Below, piece by piece: positions 1 through 5,357 of a stretch of DNA of 6,100 bases (its first letter is position 1; each line of letters begins with the position of its first letter). The notes under the pieces are model-generated. The model worked only from the letters and a program-made list of their open reading frames with translations. It made no database searches and was not told the origin of the DNA. Made by a program: the position numbers and the translations under genes. The DNA is from Oscillospiraceae bacterium (GTDB lineage Bacteria > Bacillota > Clostridia > Oscillospirales > Oscillospiraceae), in contig JAJBVW010000071.1 in NCBI GenBank assembly GCA_020866945.1, positions 1-6,100 of the forward strand. Reading direction: 5' to 3'.

Positions 1-1
1 T

Positions 2-388
2 TCCCTATATGTGTGTATAAGAGAAAATGAGGTTTGTGGAAGTATAATAATTGATGATAAACAGCCATCAGAATACGGAAATATTTGCTGGAGCAGATGG
101 TGTGGAGATAAAGAGGTGATGGTAATTCACTTGCTTATGGTTCGTCCGAGTATGTCTGGAAAAGGGATTGCTGCATCTCTTGTAAAGTATGCGATTGAAT
201 TAGCTGAATCCAATTCTTGTAAAGCATTACGGCTTGACACTGGAAGCCAAAATATTCCTGCTGTTTCCTTGTATCGAAAAATGGGTTTTGAAATAGTTGC
301 AACCGCGCCTATGAAAGTTGGGGATGTAATAGCACATGACAATCATCTGTTTCTTGAAAAAATACTGAGAGAAAACAATTCCGATTAA
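2..388 (+). CDS. GNAT-family N-acetyltransferase, N-terminus cut by window edge
   Basis: GNAT enzymes transfer an acetyl group from acetyl-CoA to an amine; the substrate of this one cannot be told. The reading frame is open to the left edge, so the GTG at 11 is probably internal and about 30-50 N-terminal residues lie outside the window. Counting from that GTG, a beta-strand (CGSIIID) is followed by a strand and acetyl-CoA loop at residues 40-60 (HLLMVRPSMSGKGIAASLV). Here S-G-K-G-I-A stands in for the usual Q/R-x-x-G-x-G/A, with Ser at the first position. The C-terminal motif NIPAVSLYRKMGFEIV (81-96) is the classic motif B, where Asn and Tyr line the CoA site. The gene is clearly richer in A+T than everything to its right, which suggests a different origin or recent acquisition. 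It converges on icd across a shared hairpin. Family assignment is firm; function is unknown. Confidence 0.88.
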   Translation, partial: SLYVCIRENEVCGSIIIDDKQPSEYGNICWSRWCGDKEVMVIHLLMVRPSMSGKGIAASLVKYAIELAESNSCKALRLDTGSQNIPAVSLYRKMGFEIVATAPMKVGDVIAHDNHLFLEKILRENNSD

Positions 389-407
389 TAGTTCCCTCAC
401 AATAAAC

Positions 408-445
408 CAGGGCAAGACAACCCGCAGCGGGTCTGTCTTGCCCTG
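408..445. terminator. Bidirectional intrinsic terminator between the GNAT gene and icd
   Basis: A 12-bp perfect outer stem (408-419 with 434-445) continues through one bulged C into a 5-bp inner stem (420-424 with 428-432) with a 3-nt loop. On the + strand it is followed by AATTTCTTTATT, and on the - strand by GGTTTATTG. It lies 19 nt after the acetyltransferase stop and 31 nt after the icd stop, so it can serve both converging transcripts. The + strand tail is the better U-tract. Confidence 0.88.
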
Positions 446-476
446 AATTTCTTTATTAGAGATCGTCCGTCCCCCG

Positions 477-1658
477 TCAGCCCAGGCGGGCGCGGACGGC
501 GGAGAGGAAGGTTTCGGTGTCCACGCTGGTCTCCGCGCCGGTGAGGGCGGCCATGTCCTTGGTGACAACGCCGTCCCCGATGGCCTGGAGGCTGGCCTGC
601 TCCAGCCGGTCTCCGAAGGCCTGCAGATCGGCCAGGCCGTCCAGCTCGCCCCGCTTCCTCAAGGCCCCGGCCCAGGCGAAGATGGTGGCCATGGGGTCGG
701 TGGAGGTCTTTTCCCCCTGCTGGCGGCGATACCAGTGGCGGGTGACGGTGCCGTGGGCGGCCTCGTAGACATACCGCCCCGACGGGGAAATCAGCACGCT
801 ACTCATCAAAGCCAAGGCCCCAAAGGCCGCGCCGATCATGTCGCTCATCACGTCCCCGTCATAGTTTTTCAGCGCCCAGACAAAGCCCCCCTGGGAGCGC
901 ATACAGCGGGCCACTGCGTCGTCTATCAGGGTATAGAAATAGGTGATGCCCGCCGCGGCGAAGCGGTCTTTATATTCCCCGTCGTACACCTCCTGGAAGA
1001 TGTCCCGGAAGCGGCCATCGTAGGTCTGGGAGATGGTGTCCTTGCAGGAAAACCACAAGTCCTGGCCCTTGTCCAGGGCGCAGGCAAAGCAGCTTCTGGC
1101 GAAGGAGCGGATGCTGTCGTCCGTGTTATACATCCCCATCACCACGCCGGGGCCTTTGAAATCGAAAATGGTCTTGTCCGCGCCGCTGCCCGTCAGCTTC
1201 ACCGCGCCGGGGCCGGGAACCCGATATTCCGTACCCTTATACAGATCCCCATAGCTGTGGCGGGCGATGGTGATCGGCTCCTTCCAGCAGGACACCAGGG
1301 GCGCGGCACCCGGCAGCAGGATGGGGGCGCGGAAGGTGGTGCCGTCCAGATAGGCCCGGATGGTGCCGTTGGGGCTGGGGTACATCCGGGAGAGGTGGTA
1401 TTCCTCCATCCGCTTGGCGTTGGGGGTGATGGTGGCGCACTTCACACCCACACCCCATTTCTCCACCGCTTTTGCAGCCTCCATGGTCACGCCGTCGTCC
1501 GTCCGCTCCCGCTCCGGCAGGCCCAGGTCGTAATACTCCGTTTTCAAATCCACAAAGGGAGCGATAAGCTCCTCTTTAATCTGCGCCCACATCAGGCGGG
1601 TCATCTCGTCCCCGTCCATCTCCACGATGGGGGTCTGCATGGTAATCTTCTCAGCCAT
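477..1658 (-). CDS. icd: NADP-dependent isocitrate dehydrogenase (eukaryotic-type, IDH1-like)
   Basis: Oxidatively decarboxylates isocitrate to 2-oxoglutarate with NADP+ and a divalent metal; cytosolic homodimer in this family. The 393-residue protein aligns end to end with the IDH1/IDH2 subfamily. Visible marks: VEMDGDEMTR (12-21), VKCATITP (72-79), SPNGTIR (95-101) with isocitrate-binding Ser95, Arg101 and Arg110, ARHSYGDLY (132-140) with Arg133 (equivalent of IDH1 Arg132) and Tyr140, Lys206 in SCKDTI, the metal ligands in LIDD (244-247) and NYDGDVMSD (265-273, Asp269 and Asp273), and HGTVTRH (302-308), whose Arg-His pair gives NADP preference. It is about 20 residues shorter than human IDH1, partly from a shorter loop near 155-170. 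The start overlaps the upstream hydratase gene by 8 nt behind a strong Shine-Dalgarno, so the two are cotranscribed and probably translationally coupled. It is the last gene of the operon. Confidence 0.96.
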   Translation of the reverse strand: MAEKITMQTPIVEMDGDEMTRLMWAQIKEELIAPFVDLKTEYYDLGLPERERTDDGVTMEAAKAVEKWGVGVKCATITPNAKRMEEYHLSRMYPSPNGTIRAYLDGTTFRAPILLPGAAPLVSCWKEPITIARHSYGDLYKGTEYRVPGPGAVKLTGSGADKTIFDFKGPGVVMGMYNTDDSIRSFARSCFACALDKGQDLWFSCKDTISQTYDGRFRDIFQEVYDGEYKDRFAAAGITYFYTLIDDAVARCMRSQGGFVWALKNYDGDVMSDMIGAAFGALALMSSVLISPSGRYVYEAAHGTVTRHWYRRQQGEKTSTDPMATIFAWAGALRKRGELDGLADLQAFGDRLEQASLQAIGDGVVTKDMAALTGAETSVDTETFLSAVRARLG

Positions 1659-3669
1659 TTTGCCCCTCCTTATGCAGCCGGTACCAGTTCATCAGGCACC
1701 CGGCCAGCAGAATCTCTCGCTCCTTGGGGGAGAGAGTTCCCAGGCCCAGGGTAATTTCCCTGCCCCGGAAAACGCCCGTCACCTGCTCCGCCCCGGAGGC
1801 GACGGTCTCCCGGATGCCGGGAACGGTGAGAACCTCCCCCGGCTCGGCCTCAAAGGGGCCGTCATACAGGAAGGGCAGGATGCCCCAGTTGATGAGGTTC
1901 GAGCGGTAGCGCTTGGGGGCGTATTCCTGGGCCACGTTGGCCACGCCCCCCAGCACCCGCTGGCAGGAGGCAGCCTGCCCCCGCGCCGAGCCGTCCCCCG
2001 GCTTCACGGCGTATATGGCGCTGGCCTTCCCCTGGGCCTGCAAGGTCTGGCAGCGGGACACATACTCCGGCACCCGGCGGGACAGGGCAAAGGAGGCCAG
2101 CTTGATGGGGTCGGAGCGATAGCTGGAGGTCTCCCCGGAGGGGATCAGCTCGTCCGTGGTGGTGACAGGATCCTGAATCACCGCCGTGAAGGTGACTTCC
2201 AAATCCTCCGGCATGGGCGGTATCTCCGGCCAGGGGCGGATGCCGGGGCCATAGCGCAGCTCCTCTGCGGGCGGGGGGTTCCCGAAGCCGTGATACACCC
2301 GGCTGGCGTAGGGGGCGGGGTCGTAGCAGTCCTCCACCACGGGAGGTTCATAGTCGATCTCCGTAGCCGGGGTGATGATGCCGCCGTTCGCGGCGGTGGC
2401 GGCAATGGAACGGGCATCCATCAAAATGACCTCCGCCCGCTGGCCCTGGCCGGGCTGGCTCCCCTCTCGGTTAGGGAAGTTCCGGGTGGTGTGACGCAGG
2501 CTGACGCTGTCGTTGGCCGGAACGTCTCCCGCTCCGAAGCACGGCCCGCAGAAGCAGGGCTTCAGCACCGCCCCGGCCTCCAAAAGCCGCTGGACGGAGC
2601 CGTTTTGGATGGCCGCCATATTCACCGGCACGCTGGCGGGATAGACGGACAGGTCAAAGTACCCGTTCCCGGTCTGGCGGCCCTTCAAAATGGCGGCGGC
2701 CTCCGCGATATTCTCCAGAAGCCCCCCGGCGCAGCCTGCAATGATGCCCTGGCCCGCCCGGCGGCCCGCGATCTCCGACACCGGCACCGCCTTGGAGGGG
2801 TAGAAGGGCATGGCCGCCATCGGCACGATAGTGGACAGATCCAGCTCCACCATGCCGTCATACAAGGCCCCGTCCGCCGGAGCCATGGGGCGATACGCCT
2901 CTCCCCGGCCCCGGAGAGCAAGCCAGGCTTGGGTCTTTTCGTCCGTCTGCCAGAGGCTGGAAAGGCAGGCGGTCTCCGTGGTCATCACGTCCACGCCCAT
3001 GCGCCAGTCCATCGAAAGGCCCGCTATTCCGGGGCCTGCAAACTCCAGCACCGCGTTTTTCACAAAGCCGTTGGGGAACACCGCCCCGCACAGCGCCAGC
3101 GCCGCGTCGTGCGGTCCTACCCCCTGCCGGGGTTTCCCTGTCACATAGACCAGTATCACCTTATGCTCCGGCACCTCATAGGTATCGCCCAGAAGCTGCT
3201 TCACAAGCTCCGGGCCGCCCTCTCCGATGCCCATGGTGCCAAGCGCACCGTAGCGGGTATGGCTGTCAGAGCCGAGGATCATGCCCCCGCAGCGGGCCAG
3301 GGCCTCTCTGGCGTACTGATGTATCACCGCCATATTGGCCGGGACGTACTCCCCGCCGAATTTTTTCGCGGCGGACAGGCCGAACACATGGTCGTCCGCG
3401 TTGATGGTCCCCCCCACGGCGCACAGGCTGTTGTGGCAGTTCGTCAGCACATAGGGGATGTGAAACCTCTCCAGGCCGGAGGCCAGAGCCGTCTGTATCA
3501 CGCCCACATAGGTTATGTCATGGCTTATAAGCGCGTCGAAGCGCACCTGCCGCCCCCCGTGGACGGCCAGCACCCCGGCGGACATGGTTTTTCCCTTATC
3601 CCCGGCGGGCGTTGGCTCCGCCGGCGCGCCCTTTTGCCACATGACCGGCTTATCTGTCAGCTTTATCAT
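1651..3669 (-). CDS. ybhJ: Aconitase-superfamily hydratase, YbhJ type; probable aconitate hydratase
   Basis: Probably interconverts citrate and isocitrate through cis-aconitate with a [4Fe-4S] cluster, supplying the isocitrate dehydrogenase encoded next to it. The 672-residue protein keeps aconitase landmarks in order: LGSDSHTRYGALGTMG (132-147, Asp135/His137), a cluster Cys in IIAGCAGG (Cys313), the paired ligands in CFCGPCFGAGD (Cys374/Cys377), TTRNFPNR (394-401, Arg396/Arg401, same spacing as Arg447/Arg452 of mitochondrial aconitase), TTDELIPSGETSSYRS (504-519), GDGSAR (558-563, catalytic Ser561 and Arg563) and the swivel-domain stretch KRYRSNLINWGILPF (586-600). Motif wording is much closer to E. 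coli YbhJ than to AcnA, AcnB or LeuCD. From memory YbhJ is about 750 residues, and this protein seems to lack two insertions near 295-305 and 540-552. The substrate is inferred from gene context; 2-methylcitrate or another hydroxyacid is possible. An AGGGGG site at 3678-3683, 8 nt before ATG, supports the start. Confidence 0.9.
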   Translation of the reverse strand: MIKLTDKPVMWQKGAPAEPTPAGDKGKTMSAGVLAVHGGRQVRFDALISHDITYVGVIQTALASGLERFHIPYVLTNCHNSLCAVGGTINADDHVFGLSAAKKFGGEYVPANMAVIHQYAREALARCGGMILGSDSHTRYGALGTMGIGEGGPELVKQLLGDTYEVPEHKVILVYVTGKPRQGVGPHDAALALCGAVFPNGFVKNAVLEFAGPGIAGLSMDWRMGVDVMTTETACLSSLWQTDEKTQAWLALRGRGEAYRPMAPADGALYDGMVELDLSTIVPMAAMPFYPSKAVPVSEIAGRRAGQGIIAGCAGGLLENIAEAAAILKGRQTGNGYFDLSVYPASVPVNMAAIQNGSVQRLLEAGAVLKPCFCGPCFGAGDVPANDSVSLRHTTRNFPNREGSQPGQGQRAEVILMDARSIAATAANGGIITPATEIDYEPPVVEDCYDPAPYASRVYHGFGNPPPAEELRYGPGIRPWPEIPPMPEDLEVTFTAVIQDPVTTTDELIPSGETSSYRSDPIKLASFALSRRVPEYVSRCQTLQAQGKASAIYAVKPGDGSARGQAASCQRVLGGVANVAQEYAPKRYRSNLINWGILPFLYDGPFEAEPGEVLTVPGIRETVASGAEQVTGVFRGREITLGLGTLSPKEREILLAGCLMNWYRLHKEGQNG
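1663..1671 (-). promoter_or_regulatory. icd ribosome binding site inside the end of the hydratase gene
   Basis: Read on the - strand the sequence is AAGGAGGGG, with 6 nt between AGGAGG and the icd ATG at 1658. It lies wholly within the last codons of the upstream gene, whose stop falls inside ATGGCTGA (1651-1658). This fixes the icd start and implies coupled translation. Confidence 0.9.
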
Positions 3670-3704
3670 GATTTCATCCCCCTGTTTATAGACATTCTTT
3701 ACCT

Positions 3705-3734
3705 ATTATACAACGTCCCGCCCCCGCTCGTAAA
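3705..3734 (-). promoter_or_regulatory. Promoter of the hydratase-icd operon
   Basis: Read on the - strand, a perfect TATAAT (3705-3710) is preceded by an 18-nt spacer and TTTACG (3729-3734), a 4/6 match to TTGACA. The predicted start near 3698 leaves a leader of about 30 nt carrying the AGGGGG ribosome site. The spacer is very G-rich on this strand, and an ACAGT/ACTGT inverted repeat (3734-3738 and 3745-3749) abuts the -35, a plausible but unproven operator position. Confidence 0.72.
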
Positions 3735-3787
3735 CAGTTTTTCTACTGTGAAACATTACAAAAAATATATATCTCTTGGAGCTTATA

Positions 3788-3805
3788 TTGTGACAAATTG
3801 CAAAA
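3788..3805. promoter_or_regulatory. Possible Rex-like redox operator (weak)
   Basis: The 18 nt read TTGTGAC-AAAT-TGCAAAA and match 11 of 14 specified positions of the Rex consensus TTGTGAA-N4-TTCACAA. The left half is strong and the right half poor. It lies between the two divergent promoters. Rex senses NADH/NAD+ and often controls central carbon genes in Firmicutes, so the idea is sensible, but a chance match in AT-rich DNA cannot be excluded. Confidence 0.2.
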
Positions 3806-3851
3806 ATGCCTCTAAAAATCCGCTTTTTCCCGTTTTTAAAGGCTATTTTTG
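3801..3851. repeat. Imperfect inverted repeat in the divergent control region
   Basis: The left arm 3801-3818 (CAAAAATGCCTCTAAAAA) pairs with the right arm 3833-3851, which reads CAAAAATAGCCTTTAAAAA on the other strand. One mismatch (C3812/A3839) and one bulged base separate the arms from a perfect 18-bp match; the loop is 14 nt. It sits just upstream of the citrate synthase promoter. It could be an operator with two half-sites, or an AT-rich terminator-like hairpin for a transcript crossing the gap, since T-runs follow the right arm. No gene ends here, so I favour a regulatory role. Confidence 0.55.
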
Positions 3852-3878
3852 AATTTTTTAAAATTAAAACTTGCAAAA
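3802..3878. other. Helically spaced A/T tracts, probable curved DNA
   Basis: Eight runs of 4-6 A or T are centred at about 3804, 3816, 3826, 3835, 3848, 3856.5, 3867.5 and 3876.5, an average spacing near 10.4 bp. Such spacing predicts intrinsic bending. The tracts run directly into the -35 of the citrate synthase promoter, and the TTTTTTAAAA block at 3854-3863 is placed like an UP element. This is read from the sequence only; curvature was not computed. Confidence 0.45.
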
Positions 3879-3899
3879 TCAAAAATAGGGGCCTATAAT
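3871..3899 (+). promoter_or_regulatory. Citrate synthase promoter
   Basis: TTGCAA (3871-3876, 4/6 to TTGACA) is followed by a 17-nt spacer and a perfect TATAAT (3894-3899). Predicted transcription start is near 3906, giving a leader of about 30 nt to the ATG at 3936. The region just upstream of the -35 is almost pure A/T, as in an UP element. Confidence 0.82.
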
Positions 3900-3924
3900 A
3901 GAGACAGTTATTCGGGAAAGGGGA

Positions 3925-3930
3925 AGAGGA
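3925..3930 (+). promoter_or_regulatory. Citrate synthase ribosome binding site
   Basis: AGAGGA lies 5 nt before the ATG at 3936, inside a purine-rich run that begins at 3914. It decides the start: the frame stays open upstream to a TTG at 3849, but that start would lie upstream of the promoter and lacks a comparable site. Confidence 0.8.
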
Positions 3931-3935
3931 ATCCT

Positions 3936-5294
3936 ATGGAAGCTCAGGAACACATACTCACCAAATATATGCCCGCCCTGTGCGCCGACGCAGCGGACAG
4001 ATACGCTATCGACCCGGCCTATTTCACCCGCGTCCACCGGGGTCTGCGCAATGACGACGGCACCGGCGTGATGATTGGCGCCACCCGCATCGGCAGCGTC
4101 CGCGGCTATACCATGGACGAGGGCGAGCGGGTTCCCATGGAAGGCCAGCTCTACTATCGGGGCATATCCGTTTCAGACCTGGTGCAGAGCCATTGGGAGA
4201 ACGACACCTTTGGCTATGAGGAGGTAGCCTATCTTCTCCTGCTGGGTAAGCTCCCGAATCAGAAGCAGCTCGACCTGTTTTCCGCCATGCTGGCGGATGT
4301 GCGGCCCCTGCCTCCCGGCTTTTTCGAGGATATGATTCTGAAAAATCCCAGCCCGGACGTGATGAACGGCCTGGCACGGGGCGTTCTGGCTCTGTACGCC
4401 TACGACCCCAGCCCGGAGGACAGGTCGGTGGAAAAGCTCATGTGCCAGTGCGTCAGTCTGATTGCACGGCTGCCGGTCATTGTGGCCCACACCTACGCCG
4501 TGAAGCGCCATGTATACGACGGCACCAGTCTTTATATCCACCATCCCAAGGATGAGCTGTCCCTCGCAGAAAACTTCCTGCGCCTTGCCAGAACGGACAA
4601 AAACTATACCGACGCGGAGGCAAAGCTCCTTGACCTCATGCTTATCCTCCACGCGGAGCACGGCGGCGGCAATAACTCAGCCTTCGTCTGCCGCGCCCTT
4701 TCCTCCTCCGGGACGGACACCTTCTCCGCCATCGCCGGGGCTATCAGCTCCCTGAAAGGCCCGCTCCACGGCGGCGCGAACGCCAAGGTCATGGAGATGT
4801 TCGAGTACATCCGCCAGTATGTAGACGAGGACAGCAGCGACACTCAAATTCGCGACTGTCTTCTGACGATTCTCAGCGGCGAGGGCGGCGACCACTCCGG
4901 CAAGCTCTATGGCCTCGGCCACGCGGTCTATACAAAATCCGACCCGCGGGCCGTTATCATCAAAAAATACGCCCGAAACATGGCACGGGAAAAGGGCCTT
5001 TTAGGCGACATGGAGCTGCGGGAGCGGGTGGAGCGCATTGGCGTGGAGCTTTTGCAGGAGAAGAAAAAGGAGGGCTTCCCCATGTGCGCCAACGTGGATT
5101 TCTATTCCGGCTTTGTATATAGTATGCTGGGCATTCCTAAAGACCTGTATACCCCTCTGTTCGCTATCGCCCGCATCGCCGGCTGGTGCGCGCACCGAAT
5201 CGAGGAGGTTCTGACCGGCGGCCGCATCATGCGCCCCGCCTATCGCGCCGTCATGGATCGCAGCGGATACACCCCCATGTACCAGCGGACATAA
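3936..5294 (+). CDS. gltA: Citrate synthase (Si-type, citrate/2-methylcitrate synthase family)
   Basis: Condenses oxaloacetate and acetyl-CoA to citrate, the entry step of the oxidative half-cycle whose next two enzymes are encoded divergently. The 452-residue product carries the family core: EGQLYYRGISVSDLV (69-83), the HAEHGGGNNSAF block (239-250) with His239 and His242, catalytic His278 in GPLHGGAN, catalytic His329 and citrate-binding Arg338 in GLGHAVYTKSDPR, and catalytic Asp388 in NVDFYSG. A further active-site Arg is likely Arg413 in ARIAGW. An N-terminal stretch of about 60 residues precedes the conserved core, making it longer than a minimal Bacillus-type enzyme. It is single-gene on its strand, with its own promoter and a hairpin 7 nt after the stop. 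2-Methylcitrate synthase activity cannot be excluded by sequence, but no propionate genes are nearby and aconitase and isocitrate dehydrogenase are. Confidence 0.96.
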   Translation: MEAQEHILTKYMPALCADAADRYAIDPAYFTRVHRGLRNDDGTGVMIGATRIGSVRGYTMDEGERVPMEGQLYYRGISVSDLVQSHWENDTFGYEEVAYLLLLGKLPNQKQLDLFSAMLADVRPLPPGFFEDMILKNPSPDVMNGLARGVLALYAYDPSPEDRSVEKLMCQCVSLIARLPVIVAHTYAVKRHVYDGTSLYIHHPKDELSLAENFLRLARTDKNYTDAEAKLLDLMLILHAEHGGGNNSAFVCRALSSSGTDTFSAIAGAISSLKGPLHGGANAKVMEMFEYIRQYVDEDSSDTQIRDCLLTILSGEGGDHSGKLYGLGHAVYTKSDPRAVIIKKYARNMAREKGLLGDMELRERVERIGVELLQEKKKEGFPMCANVDFYSGFVYSMLGIPKDLYTPLFAIARIAGWCAHRIEEVLTGGRIMRPAYRAVMDRSGYTPMYQRT

Positions 5295-5301
5295 AGAAAG
5301 A

Positions 5302-5333
5302 GGCCCTGTCAAAACCGCAGTTTTGACAGGGCC
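5302..5333. terminator. Intrinsic terminator between citrate synthase and the lipoprotein gene
   Basis: A perfect 14-bp stem (5302-5315 with 5320-5333) closes a 4-nt CGCA loop. On the - strand it is followed by TCTTTCTTTATG, so it is a good terminator for the lipoprotein transcript, starting 24 nt after that stop. On the + strand it begins 7 nt after the citrate synthase stop but is followed by CCCTGCATATG with no U-run, so termination in that direction may be weaker or rely on the stem alone. Confidence 0.85.
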
Positions 5334-5357
5334 CCCTGCATATGTTGGATGTTAATC

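Noticed and set aside
477..1658. Possibility that the dehydrogenase is an NAD-type or isopropylmalate dehydrogenase relative.
   Set aside because: HGTVTRH with Arg307/His308, the SPNGTIR loop and NYDGDVMSD are specific to the NADP-dependent IDH1-type subfamily.
735..1754. A 339-codon + strand frame opposite icd.
   Set aside because: Antisense shadow of a well-supported isocitrate dehydrogenase; composition is unlike a real protein and it runs past both gene junctions.
1627..3852. A very long open frame on the + strand (741 codons) covering the hydratase gene.
   Set aside because: It is antisense to a gene with clear aconitase motifs. Long open antisense frames are expected in GC-rich DNA with biased third positions. 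The translation is rich in Gly, His, Arg and Ala with no recognisable motif, and there is no ribosome site.
3801..3859. Inverted repeat with following T-runs considered as an ordinary transcription terminator.
   Set aside because: No gene ends upstream of it on either strand within the window, the stem is mostly A-T pairs and the loop is 14 nt. A regulatory reading fits better, although attenuation of an unseen transcript cannot be ruled out.
3849..3935. A 29-codon upstream extension of citrate synthase from a TTG at 3849.
   Set aside because: The promoter at 3871-3899 lies inside this stretch, so the extension would not be transcribed from it. The ATG at 3936 has a well-placed AGAGGA.
4173..4661. 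A 162-codon - strand frame within citrate synthase.
   Set aside because: Antisense to conserved citrate synthase coding sequence, with no promoter or ribosome site and no recognisable motif.
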